Assembly (NCBI RefSeq): GCF_003991565.1
Contig: NZ_CP032819.1
Span: 124,001-188,000, forward strand
Length of the DNA stretch: 64,000 nt
From: Butyricimonas faecalis
Lineage (GTDB): Bacteria > Bacteroidota > Bacteroidia > Bacteroidales > Marinifilaceae
Reading direction: 5' to 3'
In this document: piece after piece, positions 43,271 to 52,120 of the stretch
Numbering within the stretch: the first letter of the stretch is position 1
Layout: every line of letters begins with the position of its first letter
Program-made: the position numbers and the translations under genes
Notes under the pieces: model-generated
What the model was told of the DNA's origin: nothing
What the model saw: only the letters and a program-made list of their open reading frames with translations
The model's database searches: none

Positions 43271-43482
43271 ATTGAAGATTTTTTAAGTTGAGAAGCAAGT
43301 GATGTGAGATTGTTACCTTGTAAAATATCTTCACTATATCCCAAATGCTCCTCTGCAATGGACATTGTATCACCTGTCACAGGACTTGACAGATAATACT
43401 CAATCACATCATTTGAAATATACGCTATACATGCACCATAAATGCAAACATAAAGCCCAATCCAATTGTAACAAAACTCCAT
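43249..43482 (-). CDS. Short hypothetical frame, possibly the shifted end of the next gene upstream
   Basis: The 77-codon frame overlaps the 3' end of the upstream membrane-protein gene by 58 bases, so its first 20 residues are coded in another frame of that gene. The distinct part reads ISNDVIEYYLSSPVTGDTMS and on to SSIWYFWWN; it is not recognised. A -1 shift or a small deletion would join it to the upstream gene to give one protein of about 160 residues. It could also be a separate overlapping gene. It further overlaps the downstream gene by 22 bases. Confidence 0.4.
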   Translation of the reverse strand: MEFCYNWIGLYVCIYGACIAYISNDVIEYYLSSPVTGDTMSIAEEHLGYSEDILQGNNLTSLASQLKKSSIWYFWWN

Positions 43483-43739
43483 GTTAAGAAACGCTTATAT
43501 TGGTTTTTTATTAAACGCCTAATCGCAAAAACGTATGTTATATTAGAATACCATGCCAAGAAGTATATTTTCAAAAATCCTTCATGAAATAGTATTCCAG
43601 CCCATCCGAAGAGTAAACAAAATATGCTACCTAAGAAATAATCATCGTCAGCCATACCAAAATAGTAGAATGGTGTAAATACACATGCCATAAGATAGCA
43701 CAAAATGCTAAGTGCTATGAATTTCATATCTTCTACCAT
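43425..43739 (-). CDS. Hypothetical small membrane protein
   Basis: A 104-residue protein with three hydrophobic segments: about 6-22 (IALSILCYLMACVFTPF), 35-50 (LGSIFCLLFGWAGILF) and 87-103. No family is recognised. Met5 (43727) is an alternative start. The protein ends abruptly in FMVHV, inside what looks like the third membrane helix. This supports the idea that a frameshift separates it from the next frame. It lies 13 bases after the 181-residue gene. Confidence 0.5.
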   Translation of the reverse strand: MVEDMKFIALSILCYLMACVFTPFYYFGMADDDYFLGSIFCLLFGWAGILFHEGFLKIYFLAWYSNITYVFAIRRLIKNQYKRFLTWSFVTIGLGFMFAFMVHV

Positions 43740-43752
43740 GTTTTAATATGTT

Positions 43753-44298
43753 CTATCTTGGGTCAAGATACAAAGAATGTTTGTTGGCAATGCTCTTTAA
43801 CATCCCATTATCCAAATCACTTTCAATACTCATGTAATAATCATACCCGAAAATGATTCGCAGCCGATAATTTATGTCAACAAATTCTCCATAAAGATAT
43901 TCTCTTAAGCATAATCTCGCAACTTCGGAAAACTCGCTTATACTTAACCTGTCTCCTTGTTTCACCTTTAATGCTGTTGGCAAAAGTAACAAATCTTGCT
44001 CTCTTATTTTTGAAGTCTTCATCCGTTGTTCTATCCATAGTTCATCTTTTTCAAGATATTCCACTGTCATGTGAGCAGAGCCTGTTACACGAATTATCTC
44101 ACACATAGCTAATATATAATTATTTTCTGTTGTGAAGTATTCTTCAGTAGTTAGTTTCTTACCATCAAAACTTTTCCCGATTTCACTACAAGAAGTCCAT
44201 TCATTTTTATGGAACACACCATTGGCATCGTAAAAAAGAGGGGAGTATTTTACGATTTCATGCATAGATTGATAATTTTTAGAGTTGTTGATCGGCAT
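43753..44298 (-). CDS. Hypothetical cytoplasmic protein
   Basis: A 181-residue soluble protein, rich in Glu, Lys and Tyr, without signal or membrane parts. I do not recognise a domain. Helical-looking segments include EYFTTENNYILAMCEIIR, ISEFSEVARLCLREYLYG and MSIESDLDNGMLKSIANKH. Size, composition and place next to small membrane proteins and an Rhs remnant would fit an immunity or toxin-accessory protein, but this is a guess from context. It is the first gene of the minus-strand group. Confidence 0.6.
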   Translation of the reverse strand: MPINNSKNYQSMHEIVKYSPLFYDANGVFHKNEWTSCSEIGKSFDGKKLTTEEYFTTENNYILAMCEIIRVTGSAHMTVEYLEKDELWIEQRMKTSKIREQDLLLLPTALKVKQGDRLSISEFSEVARLCLREYLYGEFVDINYRLRIIFGYDYYMSIESDLDNGMLKSIANKHSLYLDPR

Positions 44299-44424
44299 AA
44301 TACTGAAAGATTAGATTATTAACAAAGATAGTGCTTTATAGCCGTGATTATACTTTAATAATTTTAGATGAAAATAAAATTCCCCACGTCAATAGCTAAA
44401 GCCCCTCAGGGAACTAAAGCATTG

Positions 44425-44463
44425 ATAGAATCGCAAATCACCAATCACCAATCATAAATCATA
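44425..44463. repeat. Short A+T-rich direct repeats
   Basis: CAAATCACCAATCACCAATC and ATAAATCATAAATA are arranged in tandem just after the WbqC-family gene. They are of the same type as the larger clusters at 39737 and 47388. Confidence 0.5.
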
Positions 44464-45076
44464 AATATTCTAGGCTTTCCGGCCCCATATTGAATAATAG
44501 GTCGAGGATGCTAAGATTGGGAGCGAAAGGGAATCTTTCGGCAAAGGTTTGGTGATAAGGTTTGGCGATAAACGGGTCTTCAGCCCGGCGGCGGGAAGGT
44601 TTCGGGTGGATAACATCCCGCAAATCGGTGAGCGTGTCGTATGTCGGGTAATAATCTTCCGTGAATTTGATCGGGCGGTGGAGTTGCAGGTTATCCATGA
44701 GCTCTTGTAGAATTTTGGTGTTGAGATCCAACAGAAACTTCTCCTTCCGTTCAAAAAAATGCATGAAGTTGTCGATGTAGTAATCGTAATACGGGGAATT
44801 TTTGTAAGCCGACTCGATCCCTTTGAAGTGGAGCTTTTGCCAGTTCGTGGAATAGTCAACTTGCACGTCTTTGGTCAACATCTTTACAGACGAGCCTTTC
44901 ATGACAGGTACAGATAGCGTCATAACCCCGTTGGCAGTCATAATGTCACATCGATTACGGTAGCTTTGTTTACCATAGCTTTCGTATTGTTCAATCCATA
45001 TTTCAGTACACTCCTCTATTTTTGCAACGTACTGAACGGGAGGGAAATATGCCGTGTTAACTAATATATTGCTCAT
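44459..45076 (-). CDS. WbqC-family protein
   Basis: A 205-residue protein of the WbqC family (PF08889). Marks: TAYFPPVQYVAKI near the start with the family's Y-x-P-[PC]-x-[EQ]-[YW]; SYRNRCDIMTANGVMTLSVPV; WQKLHFKGIESAYKNSPYYDYYID; and a long helix with FFERKEKFLLDLNTKIL. Members are found in O-antigen and other glycan clusters and also alone in Bacteroidetes; the activity is not defined, with an acyl/amino-sugar modifying role proposed from context. It ends in SLEYL with repeats downstream. It is a lone gene here. Confidence 0.85.
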   Translation of the reverse strand: MSNILVNTAYFPPVQYVAKIEECTEIWIEQYESYGKQSYRNRCDIMTANGVMTLSVPVMKGSSVKMLTKDVQVDYSTNWQKLHFKGIESAYKNSPYYDYYIDNFMHFFERKEKFLLDLNTKILQELMDNLQLHRPIKFTEDYYPTYDTLTDLRDVIHPKPSRRRAEDPFIAKPYHQTFAERFPFAPNLSILDLLFNMGPESLEYL

Positions 45077-45404
45077 ACTCGATTTGCATTAGGTGAGCAA
45101 AGATAAGAAATTTTCAAAAGATTGAAAAATTGTAATATTTTACATGATTAACAAATTTATATTCAAAAAGAATGATTTGTGGTTCAAAAGTTGTATATTG
45201 TAGCAGAATAGAAGGTTGTTGTATTCGACTCAAACTACTGTAGGTCGATTTTATAGAAAGGGGGAGGATTTATAGACCTGCAAGAGAACAAAAGCCGCGA
45301 TTCTACGTAACTTATTAGTAATAGTATCACAACCGGAACGTAACATAAAAATAGTTCATTTGGGATATATATTATTAGATGAAGAATAGAAATAAAATAG
45401 ATAT
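45077..45404. other. Divergent non-coding gap before the glycogen cassette
   Basis: It should hold promoters of the WbqC-family gene and of glgB. On the minus strand TATCTTTG (45105-45098) fits a -7 element, but no TTG stands at the right distance. On the plus strand no clear match was found. The stretch is AT-rich, with no hairpin or small gene that I would support. Confidence 0.4.
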
Positions 45405-47387
45405 ATGATGCTAAAACTCGTAGAAGACGATAAATTATTAAGGCCATTTGCTGGAATTATAGAAAAAAGACACCGGCAAGTGTTGGCGATGGAACGGGAA
45501 TTTACTTACCGGACAACTCGCTTGTCCGATTCATGTAATTCTTATTTGTATTATGGGTTGCATCGAACGAATGAGGGATGGGTGTTTCGGGAATGGGCAC
45601 CGAATGCCACGGCCATCTACCTGTTAGGGGAATTTAATGACTGGAGGAAACATCCTGACTATGCATTGACCAAAGTGGGGAACGGAAATTGGGAAATCAA
45701 ACTGCCTCAAGAGACGTTGGAGCATAAAATGCTTTACCGTTTGCTCGTGGAGTGGAACGGGGGAAGTGGGGAACGCTTGCCTTCCCATGTACGACGGGTC
45801 ATTCAGGATGAATACACGAAAATATACAGCGCGCAGGTGTGGGATCCGTTAAATCCTTACCAGATGCGTCACGAAAGCCCCAAACGATCAGAATATCCGT
45901 TAATTTACGAGGCCCACATCGGCATGTCCACGGAGCATCGGAGAGTGTCAACTTTCACGGAATTCCGTTTGTTCGTGTTGCCGCGTATTGTTGATTTGGG
46001 ATACAATACCATACAATTGATGGCCGTGCAGGAACATCCGTATTATGGTTCCTTTGGCTATCAGGTGGCAAATTTCTTCGCCGTGAGTTCGCGTTTCGGG
46101 ACTCCGGATGAGTTAAAAGCCTTGATTGACACGGCTCATGGCATGGGTATCCGGGTGATTATGGACATTGTTCATTCTCATGCGGTAAATAATGAAGTGG
46201 AAGGCTTAAGTCGTTTTGACGGTAGTTACGATCAATACTTCTACCCCGGAAATCGGGGATTCCATTCCTTGTGGGGATCTCGATGCTTTGACTATGGAAA
46301 ACATGAAGTGCTTAATTTTTTGCTCTCGAATTGTAAATATTGGTTAGAGGAATTTCATTTTGATGGTTATCGTTTTGACGGGATTACCAGTATGTTATAC
46401 TGGGATCATGGCCTCGACAAAGACTTCACGGAATATAACTTGTATTATGACGGGAATCAAGATGAGAATGCAATTACTTACCTGGCACTAGCTAACCGGG
46501 TGATTCACCAGGTTGATCCGGAGGCAATCACGATTGCCGAAGACATGAGCGGTATGCCGGGTGTTGCCAGCCCGATAGAGGATGGCGGCATGGGATTCGA
46601 TTACCGGATGAACATGGGAACACCGGATTACTGGATTAAATTACTGAAAGAGAAACGGGATGAGGAATGGCATGTCGGCGATCTTTTTTACGAGTTGACC
46701 AACAAACGGGAAGAAGAGCATACGATCAGTTACGCGGAAAGTCATGATCAGGCATTGGTGGGAGACAAGACCATATTTTTTCGTCTGGTAGATAAGGCCA
46801 TATATACTTCGATGGGCGTGTTTGACAAGAATATACTTATCGAGCGGGGAATGGCACTTCATAAAATGATCCGTTTGGTGACTATCGGAACCGCGGCCGA
46901 CGGTTATCTGAACTTCATGGGAAATGAATGGGGGCACCCTGAATGGATCGATTTTCCGAGAGAGGGTAACGGGTGGAGTTACGACCATGCCCGGCGTTTA
47001 TGGAGTTTGGTGGATGATGAAAATCTTCGTTTCCGCTTTTTGAACGCGTTCGACAAGTCGATGATCCAGACCGTGAATGAAACACGTGTATTTCACTGGC
47101 GTCCGGAACCGTTGGTGCGGGACAACGAGCGTCAGGTGTTGATTTTTACCCGCGGAGACTATCTGTTCGTGTTCAACTTTAACCCGGAAAAGTCGTTCCC
47201 GGATTACGTTTTTGACGCTCCTTCCGGAAAATACACGATGCTGTTGGACACGGATAGCAAGAATTTTGACGGGCTGGGTAGAATTGACGAGAAAATGGAA
47301 CACTTTACCCGATACGTTTCTCCGGGTAGGGGACAACTGAGTTTGTATATACCCGCGAGGACGGGATTTGTATTAAAGCGTTCTTAA
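45405..47387 (+). CDS. glgB: 1,4-alpha-glucan branching enzyme
   Basis: A 660-residue GH13 enzyme. CBM48-like N-domain (about 55-150; WVFREWAPNATAIYLLGEFN), TIM barrel with IMDIVHSHA, DGYRFDGITSMLYW (nucleophile Asp325), ITIAEDMSG (acid Glu379) and YAESHDQALVG (Asp448), and an all-beta C-domain. The pattern GMSTEHRRVSTFTEF and the FDYRMNMGTPDYWI segment are those of the eukaryote-type branching enzymes, common in Bacteroidetes. It makes alpha-1,6 branches in glycogen. It is the first gene of the five-gene glycogen cassette; a repeat-bearing 80-base gap follows. Confidence 0.95.
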   Translation: MMLKLVEDDKLLRPFAGIIEKRHRQVLAMEREFTYRTTRLSDSCNSYLYYGLHRTNEGWVFREWAPNATAIYLLGEFNDWRKHPDYALTKVGNGNWEIKLPQETLEHKMLYRLLVEWNGGSGERLPSHVRRVIQDEYTKIYSAQVWDPLNPYQMRHESPKRSEYPLIYEAHIGMSTEHRRVSTFTEFRLFVLPRIVDLGYNTIQLMAVQEHPYYGSFGYQVANFFAVSSRFGTPDELKALIDTAHGMGIRVIMDIVHSHAVNNEVEGLSRFDGSYDQYFYPGNRGFHSLWGSRCFDYGKHEVLNFLLSNCKYWLEEFHFDGYRFDGITSMLYWDHGLDKDFTEYNLYYDGNQDENAITYLALANRVIHQVDPEAITIAEDMSGMPGVASPIEDGGMGFDYRMNMGTPDYWIKLLKEKRDEEWHVGDLFYELTNKREEEHTISYAESHDQALVGDKTIFFRLVDKAIYTSMGVFDKNILIERGMALHKMIRLVTIGTAADGYLNFMGNEWGHPEWIDFPREGNGWSYDHARRLWSLVDDENLRFRFLNAFDKSMIQTVNETRVFHWRPEPLVRDNERQVLIFTRGDYLFVFNFNPEKSFPDYVFDAPSGKYTMLLDTDSKNFDGLGRIDEKMEHFTRYVSPGRGQLSLYIPARTGFVLKRS

Positions 47388-47466
47388 TGATTTACGATTT
47401 GTGATTTACGATTTAGGTATAGAGATAATGGTTAATCATAAATCTAAAATTTAAAATCTAAAATTA
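47388..47466. repeat. A+T-rich direct repeats between glgB and the debranching gene
   Basis: GATTTACGATTTGTGATTTA and, later, AAATCTAAAATTTAAAATCT stand in tandem before the ATG. Same family as at 25326 and 39737. Confidence 0.6.
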
Positions 47467-47467
47467 G

Positions 47468-49426
47468 ATGATGAGTTATTTGAAATTCAACAAAGAAGAG
47501 TTGGTAAATCTGGAATATTCTTTGAAGCGAGAAGTTTTATCAACCAATAGAGCCGGGGGATATTCTTCGACAACGGTTGTATGTTGCAACACGAGGAAAT
47601 ATCACGGGTTACTTGTATTACCGATTTCGGAATTCGGGGGAGAGAATCATGTATTGTTATCCTCTTTGGACGAGACGATCGTTCAACACGGGCAATCTTT
47701 TAATTTGGGAATCCATAAATATCCCGGGGTGTATGAACCTAGAGGACATAAATATATCGTGGATCTGGCCTATGATCCCTTGTTCACGCTTACTTACCGG
47801 GTGGGGGGAGTTGTGCTGAAGAAAGAAATTTTGTTGGTGCACAACGAAACTCAATTAATGATTCGTTATACATTGGAGGACGCTCATTCGGAGACATTCT
47901 TGCGGTTGAAACCGTTTTTGGCTTATCGCAATGTTCATGCTTTAAGCAAGGCGAACATGATGGCAAACACCAAATTCGACCACGTGGAGAATGGCATCCG
48001 TTCAAAATTGTATGTCGGTTTTCCGGCATTGAACATGCAGTTGAGCAAGGAGAACGAGTTTGTGCCTGTGCCTGATTGGTATTATAATATAGAATACTTG
48101 GAGGAAAAGAACCGGGGCTATGACTACGAGGAAGATCTGTTTGTTCCCGGTTATTTCGAAGTCCCGATTAAAAAAGGAGAAAGCATCATATTTTCAGCTT
48201 CAACCGAAGAGGTAAAGACATCCGCGTTGAAACGTAAATTTCAGCAAATGGAAAATAAACGGGAGCGTCGGGATGACTTCGAAAGTTGTTTGACCTATTC
48301 TGCCTCCCAGTTTATCGTGCATGAAGGTAAAGATACGGAAGTTGTTGCCGGCTATCTGTGGTTCGGACGCTGGGGTCGCGACACATTCATTGCTTTGCCG
48401 GGATTGACGCTGGCTGCCGGGTCGGATCTGAAAACCTGTAAAGAGGTGCTTGATACCATGGCTCGCCAACTGCACAACGGTTTGTTCCCGAACATCGGTA
48501 AAGGCGATAAGGCGGCCTACAATTCGATAGATGCCCCGATGTGGTTCTTCTGGGCCGTTCAGGAGTACGATAAAGCCCAGGGAGAGCCGGGCGTCGTATG
48601 GAAAAATTATGGCGGTAAAATGAAATCAATCTTGACCGCTTTCCGGGATGGCGTGAACCCGGGCTTGAGAATGGATCCGAATGGATTGATCTGGGCCCGA
48701 CAACCTGGAAAAGCACTGACATGGATGGATGCCGTCGTGCGGGGAGTACCCGTGACACCGAGGTCGGGATATGCCGTGGAGATCAACGCTCTTTGGTATA
48801 ATGCGGTTTGTTACATGCTGAGGTTGGCTGAAGAGGCAAAAGACAATGCTTTCATTCAAGAATGGCAGGATATGCCCGAATTGATTCGTAAATCATTCGT
48901 GGAAACGTTCTGGAATGATGAGAAGGGGTATTTGGCAGACTACGCGGATGAGAAAGGACAGAATCTGGATGTGAGACCCAATCAGGTGTTTGCCTGTTCT
49001 TTAACTTATTTTCCGGTCACGGATGATATGAAGGAACGGGTGCTGAAAGTGATTACCAGAGAGCTGCTCACGCCTAAAGGATTACGGACATTATCTCCCA
49101 AAAATCCGAAATATCGCGGGCATTACGAGGGTAATCAGGAGGAGCGGGATAACGCTTACCATCAAGGAACCGTATGGCCTTGGTTGATCGGGGCATATAT
49201 CGAGGCTAACCTTAAACTTTACGGGAAGCAGTTCTTGCCGGAAGCTAAAGAATTATTGGATGGATACGAGGATGACATGACACTTTACGGCCTGTGTTCA
49301 ATTGCAGAAGTGTATGATGGCGATCCACCACATCATCCGAATGGAAGTATTTCTCAGGCCTGGAGTGTCGGGGAGGTACTTCGAAGTATGAAATTAATCA
49401 GGAAATATGAAAATGAATCGAATTAG
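47468..49426 (+). CDS. Glycogen debranching enzyme (amylo-alpha-1,6-glucosidase)
   Basis: A 652-residue enzyme. The N-terminal domain (about 15-230; GGYSSTTVVCCNTRKYHGLLV) and the (alpha/alpha)6 GH133-type C-domain (about 280-640) fit the GDE family. Marks include GYLWFGRWGRDTFIALPGLT, GLFPNIGKGDKAAYNSIDAP, GKALTWMDAVVRGVPVTPR and YHQGTVWPWLIGAY. These contain the acidic residues expected for catalysis. It removes alpha-1,6 branches, so that phosphorylase can go on. The next gene begins 30 bases after. Confidence 0.93.
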   Translation: MMSYLKFNKEELVNLEYSLKREVLSTNRAGGYSSTTVVCCNTRKYHGLLVLPISEFGGENHVLLSSLDETIVQHGQSFNLGIHKYPGVYEPRGHKYIVDLAYDPLFTLTYRVGGVVLKKEILLVHNETQLMIRYTLEDAHSETFLRLKPFLAYRNVHALSKANMMANTKFDHVENGIRSKLYVGFPALNMQLSKENEFVPVPDWYYNIEYLEEKNRGYDYEEDLFVPGYFEVPIKKGESIIFSASTEEVKTSALKRKFQQMENKRERRDDFESCLTYSASQFIVHEGKDTEVVAGYLWFGRWGRDTFIALPGLTLAAGSDLKTCKEVLDTMARQLHNGLFPNIGKGDKAAYNSIDAPMWFFWAVQEYDKAQGEPGVVWKNYGGKMKSILTAFRDGVNPGLRMDPNGLIWARQPGKALTWMDAVVRGVPVTPRSGYAVEINALWYNAVCYMLRLAEEAKDNAFIQEWQDMPELIRKSFVETFWNDEKGYLADYADEKGQNLDVRPNQVFACSLTYFPVTDDMKERVLKVITRELLTPKGLRTLSPKNPKYRGHYEGNQEERDNAYHQGTVWPWLIGAYIEANLKLYGKQFLPEAKELLDGYEDDMTLYGLCSIAEVYDGDPPHHPNGSISQAWSVGEVLRSMKLIRKYENESN

Positions 49427-49456
49427 ACCATTTCCGAATTTGCAAATGAATATATT

Positions 49457-50746
49457 ATGAGCATAAGAGTATTGATGTTTGGGTGGGAATTTCCACCGCA
49501 TATTGCAGGGGGCTTGGGAACGGCCAGTTACGGGTTGACGAAAGGCTTGGCTAAACATGGAGTCAAAGTGATGTTCGTCATGCCGAAAGCCGGGGGTGAT
49601 GAAGATCAAAGTGTCGTGAAAATCATTAATGCGAGTGATGTCGAAATGATGAGCGAGTATTCCACCTTGGATGAATACTGGCAGAATGTAAACTTTATGG
49701 AAATCGGTTCGAATCTTGTTCCTTATCTGGATCCGGAAACCTTCGAAAGAACGGTAACGGAGACGATCAAGACGGGCGAACATTCCGAGCATATCGTTTT
49801 TCGTAACAAGTTCCAATTTTCCGGTAAATACGGGAGCAACCTGATGGAAGAAGTGGCCCGTTACGCCATGGTGGCGGGGACAATAGCGGCACAACAGGAT
49901 TTTGATATTATCCACGCGCATGACTGGCTGACCTATTCGGCCGGGATCGTGGCGAAAAAAGTTTCGGGAAAGCCGTTGGTCATCCATGTACATGCCACGG
50001 AATTTGACCGGAGCGGGGAAAATGTCAACCCGCAGGTGTTTGATATAGAGAAACGCGGCATGGAAGCTGCCGACCGGGTCATTACCGTGAGCAACCTGAT
50101 ACGAAACATCGTGATCAATCGTTACGGGATCAATCCGGACAAAGTGGTGACGGTTCATAATGCCGTGGATTTTCAAACGCGTGAGGACATTGAAGTTGAT
50201 CGTGGCGTGAAAGAAAAAGTGGTTACTTTCTTGGGTAGAATTACATTCCAGAAAGGACCGGAATATTTTATCGAAGCGGCGAACAAGGTGTTGAAACGTT
50301 ACCCGAATGTCCGATTCGTGATGGCCGGTAGCGGGGATTTATTCAATCGCTCGGTTCGACGTGTGGCACAGTTAAAAATCGCCACGAAGTTTCACTTTAC
50401 CGGGTTCTTACGGGGTGATGATGTCCAGAAAATGTTCTCGTATAGTGACGTGTACGTGATGCCTTCCGTGTCCGAACCCTTCGGGATATCCCCGTTGGAG
50501 GCGATGCGTGCGGGGGTACCCACCATTATTTCCAAGCAGTCCGGGGTGGCGGAAGTCTTGAAACATTCCATAAAAGTAGATTACTGGGATGTTGACGCGC
50601 TGGCTGATGCCATATATGGGCTGCTGACTTATCCCGCTTTAGGCAAAATGGCCGGAAAAGAAGGATTGGACGAGGTGAACCAGTTGAAATGGGAGAATGC
50701 AGCGTTGAAAGTGGAGAACGTGTACAAGGACGTTTTGGGAATGTAG
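49457..50746 (+). CDS. GT4-type glycosyltransferase, glycogen synthase-like
   Basis: A 429-residue GT-B glycosyltransferase. N-half: LMFGWEFPPHIAGGLGTASY with the Gly-rich loop, then DIIHAHDWLTYSAG. C-half: VVTFLGRITFQKGPEYFIEA and the acidic motif EPFGISPLEAMRAG with the two Glu of the E-x7-E box. Genes of this kind lie between debranching enzyme and GH57 amylase in many Bacteroidetes and are taken to extend alpha-glucan chains. The sugar-nucleotide donor cannot be told from the sequence. Confidence 0.9.
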   Translation: MSIRVLMFGWEFPPHIAGGLGTASYGLTKGLAKHGVKVMFVMPKAGGDEDQSVVKIINASDVEMMSEYSTLDEYWQNVNFMEIGSNLVPYLDPETFERTVTETIKTGEHSEHIVFRNKFQFSGKYGSNLMEEVARYAMVAGTIAAQQDFDIIHAHDWLTYSAGIVAKKVSGKPLVIHVHATEFDRSGENVNPQVFDIEKRGMEAADRVITVSNLIRNIVINRYGINPDKVVTVHNAVDFQTREDIEVDRGVKEKVVTFLGRITFQKGPEYFIEAANKVLKRYPNVRFVMAGSGDLFNRSVRRVAQLKIATKFHFTGFLRGDDVQKMFSYSDVYVMPSVSEPFGISPLEAMRAGVPTIISKQSGVAEVLKHSIKVDYWDVDALADAIYGLLTYPALGKMAGKEGLDEVNQLKWENAALKVENVYKDVLGM

Positions 50747-50771
50747 AATGTAAAATTTAAAATGTAAAATT
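50745..50771. repeat. Short AATGTAAAATT-type repeat before the GH57 gene
   Basis: The 25-base gap reads AATGTAAAATTTAAAATGTA and goes on to the ATG, two and a half copies of one word. It fits the gap-repeat family of this window. Confidence 0.45.
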
Positions 50772-52076
50772 ATGAAAAAGACATTGTGTTTTTATTTCCA
50801 GATACATCAACCCGTAAGATTAAGAAGGTATCGTTTTTTTGATATAGGTAAACGTCATGATTACTTTGACGAATACGTGAATCGTTCCACCATACGGCGA
50901 ATCGCTGAAAGATGTTATCTGCCGATGAATCATTTGATCATGGATTTGATCAAGCGCTATGGAACGAATTTTAAAGTGAGTTTTTCCATATCCGGCTCGG
51001 CATTGGAACAATTCGCTCTTCATGCCCCGGAAGTGATTGAAAGTTTTCAAGAATTGGCAAAGACCGGTTGCGTGGAATTTTTGGCGGAAACCTATGCCCA
51101 TTCTTTGGCATCTTTGTCGGATACCGATGAATTCGAGAGGCAAGTACGACGACATGCCGCTAAAATGGAAGAGTTGTTCGGGCAAAAACCCGTGACGTTG
51201 CGAAATAGTTCGTTGATATATTCCGATCAGATCGGGGAACGTGTGGCTGCCATGGGCTTTGAGTCCATGCTGACCGATGGGGCAAAGCATGTGTTGGGGT
51301 GGAAGAGTCCGAATTTCGTTTACACGAACGTGATGAATCCCCGGTTGAAACTGTTATTGAAAAATTCCCGGTTAAGCGACGACTTGACCCTGCGTTTTTC
51401 AGATCATAGCTGGCATGAATGGCCTCTTACGGCAGATAAATATGCCCGTTGGTTAAAAGATAGTACGCGGGATAGCGAGATCGTGAATTTGTTTATGAAC
51501 TACGAGACGTTTGGTGAAAACCAATTGGCGGAAACCGGAATTTTCGAGTTTATGCGTTCTCTGCCTGAATACATATTCTCGACCACCGATTTTGAATTCC
51601 TGACCCCCGGTGAGGCGGTGAAAAAACATCAGCCGGTGGCTCCTTTGCATGTGCCTTACCCCATTTCTTGGGCGGATGAAGAAAAAGATATTACCGGGTG
51701 GCTGGGAAATGAATTGCAAAATGAAGCCTTTGAAGAGTTGTTCAAAATACAGCCTAAAGTGGAAGCATTAAATGATCCGGAGTTGAACGAAGACTACTCT
51801 CGCCTGCAGGCTAGCGACCATTTCTACTATATGCGGACGAAACTGTTCTCCGATAACGACTATCATCGTTATGTTTCACCTTATGAAACCCCGTACGAAG
51901 CATTCATAAACTATATGAATGTGCTGAGTGACTTTATAGCACGTGTGGAAGATATGGAAAAAATGCGTAATATCGCGAGCGACAACATCACCGAAGAAGA
52001 AAAAAGTCCAGAAAAAAAGAAACGGGCTCCTCGTGCAAAGAATGAGGGGAGTGCTGCGAAGACAACGAAAAGGTGA
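50772..52076 (+). CDS. GH57 family alpha-amylase / glucanotransferase
   Basis: A 434-residue GH57 enzyme. Region 1 is HQP (12-14); FSISGSALEQF and FLAETYAHSLASL with a Glu that fits the nucleophile; MLTDGAKHVLGW and SRLSDDLTLRFS with an Asp of the acid/base region. The last 40 residues are charged (EEEKSPEKKKRAPRAK) and probably disordered. GH57 members cut or rearrange alpha-1,4-glucans inside the cell; amylase against transferase cannot be decided here. It is followed after 44 bases by the synthase-phosphorylase fusion. Confidence 0.9.
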   Translation: MKKTLCFYFQIHQPVRLRRYRFFDIGKRHDYFDEYVNRSTIRRIAERCYLPMNHLIMDLIKRYGTNFKVSFSISGSALEQFALHAPEVIESFQELAKTGCVEFLAETYAHSLASLSDTDEFERQVRRHAAKMEELFGQKPVTLRNSSLIYSDQIGERVAAMGFESMLTDGAKHVLGWKSPNFVYTNVMNPRLKLLLKNSRLSDDLTLRFSDHSWHEWPLTADKYARWLKDSTRDSEIVNLFMNYETFGENQLAETGIFEFMRSLPEYIFSTTDFEFLTPGEAVKKHQPVAPLHVPYPISWADEEKDITGWLGNELQNEAFEELFKIQPKVEALNDPELNEDYSRLQASDHFYYMRTKLFSDNDYHRYVSPYETPYEAFINYMNVLSDFIARVEDMEKMRNIASDNITEEEKSPEKKKRAPRAKNEGSAAKTTKR

Positions 52077-52120
52077 GTGCCGGGGAGAAACAAGTTAAGT
52101 CAAAACATTAAACATTAAAT

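Noticed and set aside
49394..50176. 260-codon minus-strand frame over the GT4 gene
   Set aside because: Antisense shadow of a gene with a complete GT-B pattern; no own motif.
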